A DNA stretch of 64,000 bases from Verrucomicrobiales bacterium (GTDB taxonomy: Bacteria; Verrucomicrobiota; Verrucomicrobiia; Limisphaerales; J093), in the NCBI GenBank assembly GCA_024233305.1, contig JACKPV010000022.1, positions 62,001-126,000 on the forward strand, in the 5' to 3' direction. Below are positions 44,399 to 51,838 of the stretch, in pieces. Within the stretch, counting starts at the first letter, position 1, and the number at the start of each line of letters is the position of its first letter. The notes below the pieces were generated by a model. It saw only the letters and a list, made by a program, of their open reading frames with translations, was not told the origin of the DNA and ran no database searches. Both the position numbers and the translations under genes were made by a program.

Positions 44399-46039
44399 TC
44401 AGTGGGGTGGCGTGGCGTGCAGCGACTGGATCGGACGCCCGGTCGGGCGGAATGCCCCGATCGGCAACCGGACGATGCGCTGTGCGGGTCGGCGACCGAG
44501 CGCCCAATACTCGACCGCAGGGCCGTCGGCACGGCCTTGCGTCCAGGCGTGCAACCCTTCGAGGGCGTGGAGTCCGGCGTCATAATAGTCGGCGGGCAGC
44601 GAGGCGAGGTGGTGGTTCCAGGCACGGTTGCGGCGGGCCAGCCATTCAGACGGCAGGTCCAGCCAGCCGTGGGCGGCCATCGTTGTCATGAGGGAGCCGG
44701 CAAGTTGTTGATGGCCCGGGATGGACGGATGGACGTGATCCAGCAGGGAATCGTTGCCAGGGATGCCGCAAGGGGCCTGCGCGGCCAACAGCCCCGGCCA
44801 GTCCAAACACGTCACGCCCTCCTCCGCCGCGATGCGCGTCAGGGCGGCCTCCATCGGGGCCAGGATTCGCAACGGGCAGATGTCCTGTTCACGGGCCTCG
44901 AAGTAGGCCGCCCGCGCCCGGAGAACCTCGCCCGCCGCCTCGCAGGCCCGCCCCAACTCGAACCATGTCGCAGCGTATCGCGGATCGATGGCGACCGCTT
45001 CTTCGAGATCAAGCATGGACGCCCGCGGATCGCCCGCCGGCGCCGGCGCCGCTCGCCGCATCGCGGCAGCCCATCGTTCGAGTTCGTCCGGCGTGAGGTC
45101 GTCGCGATGCTGGGACTTGAAGGGCGGACAATCCCGGAGGTTGCTCACCGGCTTGACGAGGATGATCGGCACCCCCGCCCGGCGGCTGGCGGCCACCATG
45201 TGCCGCACGTTCGCTTCGAAGTCCTGGATGACCCCCTCGCGCCAGGCGGCATCCCGCCGATAGAGCTTCAGCCCGCCCTCGTAATCGAGCATCGCGTCCA
45301 CCTCGTCGGCGAGCTTGGCGCCGCCCGGCGCAGAACGAGTTCTGGCCCGGGGGACCGATCCGAAACGCTCCCAGGCCTGGCGCGCCAGATTGAAGGTGCG
45401 CAGCCGCGAGGCCGTTTGGACAGTGGCGGCGAGCCAGCGGGGCGCGCGTTTGATGTTCCCGAAACTGCGGTCCTCGAGGAACTCATTGTGGCCGGTGCAA
45501 AGCACGAACAAATCGGGTTCGTAGGTGAGGCACTCATCAAGCACGGCCGCCACCCGGTAGCTGGCGTAGGACAGCCCGCCGCAGTTGATCACTTCCCATC
45601 GCCGCGAGGGATCCACGGCTTCGAGACCGCGCTGGAGCCAGGCCGAAAACGCCGTCTGCTTGCCGAATGGATTGCCCTGGACGGTCGAGCCACCGAGACA
45701 GAACACGCGGAACGTGCCCGGAGCCTTGCGGCGGGCAAAGGTCTCCTGCTGGAAGAAACGACGGCGGTTCGGCGCGGTGGTCACCCGTCCCGTGGCCCCG
45801 TCGGGAACAAACAGCGGACGCCCGGAATCAAAACTCGCCCAAGCGTCACGCAACGTTACGTCCGTCCCCCAGCCCAGCAGCCCGCAGACCAACTCCAACA
45901 GGACCAGCAACCCCGCACTGCACACCATCGCGGCGCTGCGGAAAACCCAGCGTCGTCCGCCGGCCGCACGGACGGGCACGGGCGCTTCGCCGCTTGGACC
46001 GCTGCCAACGCCCCCTCTCACTTCCCTCCCCCGCCTCAT
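44399..46039 (-). CDS. SGNH/GDSL-like hydrolase with membrane anchor and TPR-like segment
   Basis: 546 residues from ATG 46039. An N-terminal membrane helix (~33-57: FRSAAMVCSAGLLVLLELVCGLLGW) is followed by an extracytoplasmic SGNH fold. Block I is VFCLGGSTVQGNPF (S118), the oxyanion Asn is in CTGHNEFLED, and the catalytic Asp/His pair is in LLDHVHPSIPGH. A TPR-like stretch (AVAIDPRYAATWFELGRACE) sits between them. SGNH enzymes remove acyl groups from sugars or lipids. Its start overlaps the sulfatase stop by 4 nt (ATGA), so the two are translationally coupled and may strip ester groups from the same sulfated polysaccharide. This pairing is inference. Confidence 0.85.
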   Translation of the reverse strand: MRRGREVRGGVGSGPSGEAPVPVRAAGGRRWVFRSAAMVCSAGLLVLLELVCGLLGWGTDVTLRDAWASFDSGRPLFVPDGATGRVTTAPNRRRFFQQETFARRKAPGTFRVFCLGGSTVQGNPFGKQTAFSAWLQRGLEAVDPSRRWEVINCGGLSYASYRVAAVLDECLTYEPDLFVLCTGHNEFLEDRSFGNIKRAPRWLAATVQTASRLRTFNLARQAWERFGSVPRARTRSAPGGAKLADEVDAMLDYEGGLKLYRRDAAWREGVIQDFEANVRHMVAASRRAGVPIILVKPVSNLRDCPPFKSQHRDDLTPDELERWAAAMRRAAPAPAGDPRASMLDLEEAVAIDPRYAATWFELGRACEAAGEVLRARAAYFEAREQDICPLRILAPMEAALTRIAAEEGVTCLDWPGLLAAQAPCGIPGNDSLLDHVHPSIPGHQQLAGSLMTTMAAHGWLDLPSEWLARRNRAWNHHLASLPADYYDAGLHALEGLHAWTQGRADGPAVEYWALGRRPAQRIVRLPIGAFRPTGRPIQSLHATPPH

Positions 46040-47499
46040 CGTCCGCGGGCGCGTGCGGGCGCGTTTCGGTTCGTGCCCGCCCCGGCATCCACGCCGTCCG
46101 GGAGCCGAAACTCGAGCCGGCTCTGCCAACGCGCGTGTTCGGCAGCAAGTTCGGCCTGCAATCCCCCGACCTCCCCTGCCCCGATCAGGTTGCGCGTTTC
46201 ATACGGATCGGACTCCAGCTCGAACACCTCGGTCCACTCCTCGTGCCCGGGATACGTGATGAGCTTCGCGGTCGTGGTGCGTGTGGCCAGAACCGTCGGG
46301 GCCGCGAAATTCGCCTCCTTGAAATACTCGTAGAAGAACGAACGGCGCCAGCCTGCCGGCGGCCGGCCGGCCAGCAGCGGACGCAGGCTGCGCCCCTGAA
46401 CCGAAGCGGGCGCCGAGATCCCCGCCACGTCCAGAAAGGTGGGCGCCAGGTCGATGTTCAAAGCGATGGCATCCTGCACCGACGGCGCGGCGCCGCCCGG
46501 CCAGCGGATCAACAACGGCACCCGCAGGCTCTCCTCGTAGGCGCTCCGCTTGTCGCCCAACTGATGTTCGCCGAGGTAATAGCCGTTGTCGCTCGTGAAC
46601 ACGACCACGGTGCGACCGGCCAGTCCGCCGGCTTCGAGGGCTTCGAGCACGCGTCCGACATTCTCGTCCACGCCGGCGATGTGCCGCATGTAATCCAGGT
46701 GGGCGGTAAGCACGGCGGGCGCATCCACCGGGGCCCGCTGGTTTCGACCGGGCCCGGACGGCTCCCGATCCGCGTTGTAGATCGCCGGCACACCCAGGTT
46801 GGGCACGGGACGGGACGCTGCAGCCGCGTAGAGCGACCGCAGCCGTTCCGGCAGATTCGCGCCGCCCCGCGGGCCGTGCGGCGACTTGAACCCCAGCCAC
46901 AGGAAGAACGGACGGTCCGCGGTTTGCCGTCGCAGGAAATCAACCGCGTAACCCGTGGTCACGTCGTCGACCCAGCCGCTCGTCGGGGTCCGCTGACCAT
47001 TCACAAGCAACGGGCAGTCGATGTATTTCCCCTGCCCGATGAAGCTGGCGAACTCGTCGAAACCGGGGCGTTCGGTCTGGGGTCCCATGTGCCACTTGCC
47101 GAAATAGGCGGTCGTGTAGCCCGCCTGCTGCAAACCGCGCGCAAAGGTCCAGGCGTCGAGGGGAAAGGGGGTGCGGTTGTTGATGATGCCGTTCAGATGA
47201 CTGTACCGCCCGGTCAGGACGCAGGCCCGGCCCGGCGAACACAGCGAGTTCACCACAAACGCCTCGCGGAACCGGACGCTCTGTGCGGCAAGCGCATCCA
47301 GGTTCGGCGTGCGCAGCCAGGGGAATCGAGCGCGTTCCCCCTGCTCGCGCTGCACCACGCCCAATGCGTCCCAGCGTTGATCGTCCGGGTAAAGGAAAAC
47401 AAAATTCGGCCGGTCAGCGCCCGCGAGGCGGGCTGTTCCCAGACAGAATCCGATGATACTGAGCGCGCGCGTTACGCGCCCTTTTGGCCTTGTTGTCAT
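46036..47499 (-). CDS. Secreted sulfatase (S1 type I family)
   Basis: 487 residues with a signal peptide (~1-28). The family features are the metal aspartates in NFVFLYPDDQRWD (D39, D40), the formylglycine core CSPGR (C87-R91) within SLCSPGRACVLTGRY, GKWHMG, and FTSDNGYYLGEH (metal Asp/Asn). The core differs from the textbook CxPSR only in Gly for Ser at the fourth place, so cysteine could still be matured to formylglycine by an FGE encoded elsewhere. ATG 47499 starts the signal peptide; the longer open frame upstream runs into the dispersed repeat (47651-47852) and is not coding. It is coupled with the SGNH hydrolase gene. Confidence 0.9.
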   Translation of the reverse strand: MTTRPKGRVTRALSIIGFCLGTARLAGADRPNFVFLYPDDQRWDALGVVQREQGERARFPWLRTPNLDALAAQSVRFREAFVVNSLCSPGRACVLTGRYSHLNGIINNRTPFPLDAWTFARGLQQAGYTTAYFGKWHMGPQTERPGFDEFASFIGQGKYIDCPLLVNGQRTPTSGWVDDVTTGYAVDFLRRQTADRPFFLWLGFKSPHGPRGGANLPERLRSLYAAAASRPVPNLGVPAIYNADREPSGPGRNQRAPVDAPAVLTAHLDYMRHIAGVDENVGRVLEALEAGGLAGRTVVVFTSDNGYYLGEHQLGDKRSAYEESLRVPLLIRWPGGAAPSVQDAIALNIDLAPTFLDVAGISAPASVQGRSLRPLLAGRPPAGWRRSFFYEYFKEANFAAPTVLATRTTTAKLITYPGHEEWTEVFELESDPYETRNLIGAGEVGGLQAELAAEHARWQSRLEFRLPDGVDAGAGTNRNAPARARGR

Positions 47500-47650
47500 G
47501 CTGCTTTGATTCGCGCGAGGCCGCCGGCGGCCGCCTCGATCAACACTCCCGACTCGACGCATCCCCGCCGCTCCGCATTCATCCCCGTATACCCGGGGCC
47601 GGGCGCCCGGCGCAAGGTTCCGCCAGCGCCGAAGTCCGCGCGGTGCGCCT

Positions 47651-47852
47651 CTCAGCCGTATCGATTCAACACGGGGTAGCCGCCGACGTGTAGTCGGCGC
47701 TGAAATCCAAGGGCTTACGCGGGCTCGCCGATTCCGATCAGCAGTCACTTTTCGGTGAATCGTCGCCCTCGGCAACGGGCAGCCCTATCCCAGCTGAATC
47801 ATGCGCCGACTGCACGTCGGCGGCTACGAGTTACTGAATCGTTACGGCTCAG
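47651..47852. repeat. REPIN-like dispersed element, copy 2
   Basis: A ~202-bp element running from CTCAGCCGTATCGATTCAAC (left end) to a matching inverted right end (TTACGGCTCAG, to 47852). It contains GTAG (47676-47679) followed by the hairpin CGCCGAC-GTGTA-GTCGGCG, and the inverted hairpin near 47803-47825. It matches copy 1 with scattered substitutions. It lies 151 nt upstream of the sulfatase start, at the left edge of the TIR/NTPase locus. No target-site duplication is obvious. Confidence 0.8.
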
Positions 47853-48118
47853 GTTTTTCACCGGGAGGGAGGCGGGGTGGTTTGAGCGAGGGGCCACCGG
47901 CTGAAGAATGGTCTCATTTGGGGCGGAACTCTGATCCTCCCCTTCGCCATAGTCCCCGGGCGTGACGGATGCAGTGATTCAAGGCCGGCGGATGGGACCT
48001 GCGCAACTGGCCCACGTGAAGGAGCTTCCGGAAAGGCCTGATATGCTGATATCAAGCACTGACCCATTCTCTTCCCGGCCCTCTCGCGCAGCGAACCGTG
48101 CCGCCGATCACAAAACGG

Positions 48119-48148
48119 ATGACCGGCCAGGCCCCCGTTGGCTAGATT
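48119..48148 (+). promoter_or_regulatory. Candidate promoter of the TIR-NACHT genes
   Basis: ATGACC (48119-48124) and TAGATT (48143-48148) with an 18-nt spacer; the predicted start of transcription is about 13 nt before ATG 48168. The match is moderate. Confidence 0.3.
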
Positions 48149-48167
48149 GGCGGCCACGAACACCCTT

Positions 48168-48968
48168 ATGGAAAGCCGGACGTTGCCCAAGAGGTTTCTG
48201 GTTGCATTCTCCTTCGCGGGAGAACAACGGGATTTGGTGCGCTCGATTGCCGCAGCCGTCGAACAGCGGCTGGGCCGGGGAACCGTTTTCTTCGACGAGT
48301 GGTTCGAGGCCTGGCTCGCCGGCCCGGATGCCGATATCCGATTGCAGCGGATCTACCACGAACGCGCCGAACTCGTCGTGCCCTGCATTTCGGAGCGGTA
48401 TGAAGGCAAACCCTGGACCTGGGCGGAATACGAGGCCATCCGGGCCTTGCGCATGAAGCTCCATCAGTCCGGCAAACCGGGCGACGACCTGCGCGTGTTG
48501 CCGTTGCGCGTCGGCGACGGCGACGTCAAAGGCATCCACTTCAACGCCATCGTTCCAGACGTGCGCCACCGCCCGCCCGAGGCCACCGCCCAACTGATCG
48601 TCGACCGCTTGCGGCACATCGATCCGGCGCTGATTCCAACCAGACCGAGCGTCGGGGATCAAAACCCGGAAGCACCCCCGCCTCGTTCTGCAAGCCCGCC
48701 CCCATCCCCCGCCGCTCCCGAACGCTCGGTCCGCGAAGCGAAGATCGAATTCTGCCGACGCCTGGGCGCCCCGAGTTGGCTGGAACTGGCCGATCATCTT
48801 GGCATCCGCAGGGACGAACGGGACACCTGGGCCAAAGGGCACGAAGCCCGCGCCATCTGGGAATGGCTCGAAAACCGCCGCCGCCTCCCCGACCTCGCCG
48901 CCGCCTGCCGCAAGATCAACCGACCGGACCTGGCTGATTTACTCGAAGGCCTGGATTTCCCCCGGTAG
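48168..48968 (+). CDS. TIR-domain effector with C-terminal helical adaptor (effector-associated-like) domain
   Basis: 266 residues. The TIR domain (~8-148) opens with RFLVAFSFAGEQRDL and has VFFDEWFEAWL, ELVVPCISERY and WTWAEYEAI; E87 or E89 is in the place of the catalytic glutamate of NAD+-cleaving TIRs. A Pro-rich linker (~158-186) leads to a ~70-residue helical domain (~189-261: KIEFCRRLG, WLELADHLGI, AIWEWLE, DLADLLE). The same pattern opens the nSTAND protein at 54262. Bacterial TIR proteins deplete NAD+ when a sensor is triggered. The stop lies 4 nt past a T TTC CCC heptamer and just before a strong stem-loop; a -1 shift would join this protein to the NACHT protein. ATG 48168 is preferred over TTG 48138. 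Confidence 0.87.
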   Translation: MESRTLPKRFLVAFSFAGEQRDLVRSIAAAVEQRLGRGTVFFDEWFEAWLAGPDADIRLQRIYHERAELVVPCISERYEGKPWTWAEYEAIRALRMKLHQSGKPGDDLRVLPLRVGDGDVKGIHFNAIVPDVRHRPPEATAQLIVDRLRHIDPALIPTRPSVGDQNPEAPPPRSASPPPSPAAPERSVREAKIEFCRRLGAPSWLELADHLGIRRDERDTWAKGHEARAIWEWLENRRRLPDLAAACRKINRPDLADLLEGLDFPR

Positions 48969-49002
48969 GCCCGTCGGGGAGCACGCCTCACCCCGACGGG
49001 CC
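48956..49002 (+). promoter_or_regulatory. Candidate -1 ribosomal frameshift signal (TIR to NACHT)
   Basis: The heptamer T TTC CCC (48956-48962) is in the phase X XXY YYZ with respect to the TIR frame, two codons before its TAG stop. After a 5-nt spacer comes a perfect 12-bp stem (GGCCCGTCGGGG 48968-48979 with CCCCGACGGGCC 48991-49002) with an 11-nt loop. A -1 slip enters exactly the NACHT frame, which is open from 48938. There is no T-run after the stem, arguing against a terminator. A lost C in the C5 run (48959-48963) of the assembly would mimic this. Confidence 0.6.
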
Positions 49003-49060
49003 GAACTACCGGGCTTACCTCGACGATTGCGCCCATCGCTGGACCGACGCCCGCTACGCG

Positions 49061-51589
49061 TTGGACAAACGCTTCGTCCGCCTGACCCTCCTCATCGACC
49101 AGGGCGAATCGGCCCCGGGCCCGCGCTGGCAGGCGACCCGCGAATTCGACGACCTCGCCTCCCTGCTCGCCGACACCCCGCAGCACCCGGCGGTCGTCAT
49201 CCTGGGCGCGCCCGGCACGGGCAAATCCACGCTCCTGCGCCATCACCAGCTCGAAACCGCCCAAAGCGCACTCGCTCGCCTGGCGGAAACCCCCGATCCG
49301 CCGCTCACCTTCCTCGCCGAACTGAACCGCTATCCGTCCGGGAAAGCCGACCAACCCCCACCCTCCCCGCTGGCCTGGCTCGAACAGCTCTGGGAAAGAC
49401 CCCGCCGGGCGCACGACCTTCCGTCCCTGAAATCCCTGCTCGAAGAGCGTCGCTTAACCCTCCTCCTCGACGCGCTCAACGAAATGCCCGGGGAACCGGC
49501 CCCGCTGGTCCGGCGTTGGAAGGAGTTCCTGGCCGAGCTCGACCGCGATTACCCCGGCAACCGGGTGCTCTTCACCTGTCGCACCCTTGACTACAGCGCC
49601 TCCCTTTCGAGCAACGATCTCCCCGTCCCGCAGGCGCGCCTCGAGGATTTGTCCGACGCCAAGGTCCGCGAGTTCATCGACCGCCATTCGCCCGAGCATG
49701 GCGCCAAGCTGTGGGCCAACCTGCGAGGCACGCCGCAGCTGGACCTGTTTCGCACGCCCTACTACCTGCGGCTGCTGGTCGACCTGAGCCGGGACGGCGA
49801 AGTGCCGGACGGTCGGGCGAGCCTGTTCACCCGGTTGATCCGCTCGGTCTTGCAGCGGGAACTCGAGAAGCCCCATCCCCTGCCCGCGCTCATGGACGGC
49901 GGACTCCTGACCGAAGGCGACCGCCGCCAACTCGGCCTGGGACGATGGAACGGCCCCCATCAACTGCCCGAACGCGGCCCGCTCGTGGGCCGATTGCGCG
50001 ACCTGGCGTTCGACATGCAGCGCGAACATCCGGGCGCCAAGGCCAGCCTGCCGCACGGGCAGGCCCTCGAACGGCTGGGCGGCCCGGACGCCGAAGCCGC
50101 TCTCGAAGCGGCCTGCGCGTTGACCATTCTCGATCAGGACCCGGCACGGGAAGACGAGGTGACCTTCTTCCACCAGTTGCTCCAGGAATACTTCGCCGCC
50201 CGAAAGCTGGCCGCGGAGTTCGATCCCGAGTTGGTGGCTCAGAAGTGGCGGGCCAACGAGGTGAGCCCAAACCTGGAGGAAACGCTGAAAGGCCTGTCCG
50301 AGGCCGATCCCCTGCCGCCACTCGAAGCGACCGGTTGGGAAGAGACCACCCGGTTGGCAGCAGCGATGGCGACGGAACTGGCCAGCAGCGAGCCGAAGCC
50401 CAAGGACGCCGGGGAGTTCGTCCGCGCCATCAGCCGGGTGAACCTGCCGCTGGCCGCCCGCTGCGCCGCCGACGCCGGAGTGGCGGTTCCGGAGACGTTG
50501 AAAGCGGAGTTGCGCACCGCGTTGATCGAACGGTCGCGCTCCCTGCAAGCGGACCTCCGGGCGAGGATCGCAGCGGGAGAGGCGTTGGGAGAACTGGGCG
50601 ACCCGCGCTTCGAGCGAAAGCCAGGACCACACGGCGACTACCTGCTGCCGCCGATGGTGAGGATTCCCGCAGGCCGCTACCTGATCGGGAGCGAGGACGG
50701 ACACGCGGACGAACGGCCGGTTCACCACGTCGATCTGGCGGAATTCGAAATGGGGCAGTTTCCGGTGACGAACGCGGAGTGGCGGCTGTTCATGGATGCC
50801 GGAGGCTACGAAGAGCAGCGCTGGTGGACCAGCGAAGAGGATCAGGCTTGGCACCGGGGCGAGGGAACCGAGGACGGACCGAGGGCGCAAGCGCGCGAAG
50901 AACGTCGTTTCCATCAGCAGAACCCTGGAACCCTGAGGAATTGGCTCCGCGAAGGTCGGGTGACCACCGTCTATGTGGAGGACTGGGAAGGCTACGCGCG
51001 GATGCGTGACGAGGAGTTCGACGCGCTGTTGGCGCGCAGCTTCCCTGCCGGTCGGCAGACCCAACCGCGGCAATGGAACAATCAGGCTTTCAACGATCCC
51101 TCGCAGCCCGTGGTCGGGGTTTGCTGGCACGAGGTGCGGGCGTACTGCCTATGGTTGAGCGCGCAGACCGGCCAACACTATGCGTTGCCAACCGAAGCCC
51201 AGTGGGAGGCAGCAGCGCGCGGCAAATCCGGTCGGGCCTTTGCGTATGGCGACCGGTTTGACAGCCGGCGGGCAAATACCTTCGAAAGCCACCTCCGTCG
51301 GACCACGCCCGTCGGCATCTACCCCGAGGGGGAGACCCCGGAGGGAATCAGCGACTTGACGGGGAACGTCTGGGAATGGACCTCAAGCGTGTTCCGGGAC
51401 TACCCGTATGATCCCAACGACGGAAGGGAAGCCTCCAAGACTGGCGCCTCGCGTCGGGTGGTTCGCGGCGGCGCCTGGTGCAACGATCGTGACGGCGCGC
51501 GCGCGGCGTATCGGGACGACAACCTTCCGGGCGCCCGGTACAGCTCTCTGGGGTTTCGGTTGGTGCGTGTGTCCCCCATCCTCAAATGA
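49061..51589 (+). CDS. NACHT-type NTPase with C-terminal FGE-sulfatase (C-type-lectin-like) domain
   Basis: 842 residues counted from TTG 49061. Walker A is GAPGTGKST (49-57), Walker B LTLLLDALNEM (132-142) and sensor CRTLDY. A helical region follows (to ~520), then an FGE-sulfatase domain from ~530 (MVRIPAGRYLIGS, FPVTNAEWRLFM, LPTEAQWEAAARG, LTGNVWEWTSS, RRVVRGGAWCNDRD, GFRLVRV). NACHT ATPases are STAND switches that oligomerise on sensing; the FGE-like part is probably the ligand-binding end rather than an enzyme. TTG 49061 has no ribosome-binding site, and coding-like residues precede it in frame (WTDARYALDKRFV). The frame is open to 48938 without ATG/GTG, so the real N terminus may be the TIR protein through a -1 shift or an assembly indel. 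Confidence 0.85.
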   Translation: MDKRFVRLTLLIDQGESAPGPRWQATREFDDLASLLADTPQHPAVVILGAPGTGKSTLLRHHQLETAQSALARLAETPDPPLTFLAELNRYPSGKADQPPPSPLAWLEQLWERPRRAHDLPSLKSLLEERRLTLLLDALNEMPGEPAPLVRRWKEFLAELDRDYPGNRVLFTCRTLDYSASLSSNDLPVPQARLEDLSDAKVREFIDRHSPEHGAKLWANLRGTPQLDLFRTPYYLRLLVDLSRDGEVPDGRASLFTRLIRSVLQRELEKPHPLPALMDGGLLTEGDRRQLGLGRWNGPHQLPERGPLVGRLRDLAFDMQREHPGAKASLPHGQALERLGGPDAEAALEAACALTILDQDPAREDEVTFFHQLLQEYFAARKLAAEFDPELVAQKWRANEVSPNLEETLKGLSEADPLPPLEATGWEETTRLAAAMATELASSEPKPKDAGEFVRAISRVNLPLAARCAADAGVAVPETLKAELRTALIERSRSLQADLRARIAAGEALGELGDPRFERKPGPHGDYLLPPMVRIPAGRYLIGSEDGHADERPVHHVDLAEFEMGQFPVTNAEWRLFMDAGGYEEQRWWTSEEDQAWHRGEGTEDGPRAQAREERRFHQQNPGTLRNWLREGRVTTVYVEDWEGYARMRDEEFDALLARSFPAGRQTQPRQWNNQAFNDPSQPVVGVCWHEVRAYCLWLSAQTGQHYALPTEAQWEAAARGKSGRAFAYGDRFDSRRANTFESHLRRTTPVGIYPEGETPEGISDLTGNVWEWTSSVFRDYPYDPNDGREASKTGASRRVVRGGAWCNDRDGARAAYRDDNLPGARYSSLGFRLVRVSPILK

Positions 51590-51606
51590 GAGTCTGATCA
51601 CTGTCT

Positions 51607-51622
51607 GGCCGCGTCAGCGGCC
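51607..51622. terminator. Hairpin between convergent NTPase genes
   Basis: A perfect 6-bp stem GGCCGC-GTCA-GCGGCC, 18 nt after the NACHT gene stop and followed by CCCCTTT. A second stem (TTCGGA 51660-51665 with TCCGAA 51669-51674, extended by CCGC/GCGG) lies close by. Together they probably end transcription from both sides. Confidence 0.4.
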
Positions 51623-51838
51623 ATCCCCTTTATGGACTGCGGTGGCCCCGACACCGCTTTTCGGAGCCTCCGAAGCGGAAAGAAAGACCGAATGCCCGTC
51701 CGGCCCCGAAAGCACCGCCGCCGCTCTGCTCCCGTCTTCGCGACGCTCCGCCGAGGCGGGCTGCCGGCGCACTCCACAATTGCCCGCGCCCGCAGAGATG
51801 CCGGCGACGGCTCCGTGTGCCCGGCGCGGACTCGGGCT

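Larger units (their letters stand above)
47500..48167. other. Divergent intergenic region with a dispersed repeat
   Basis: A 668-nt region between the sulfatase and TIR genes. It holds REPIN-like copy 2 (47651-47852), an AT-rich spot (48036-48062) and a possible promoter (48119-48148). No gene was recognised. Confidence 0.55.

Noticed and set aside
47500..47775. N-terminal extension of the sulfatase frame
   Set aside because: It reads through the dispersed repeat and is Arg-rich. The signal peptide begins at 47499.
48968..49002. Stem-loop after the TIR gene as an ordinary terminator
   Set aside because: There is no T-run, and the NACHT frame is open through it with no start codon nearby. 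A frameshift stimulator explains it better, although termination cannot be fully excluded.
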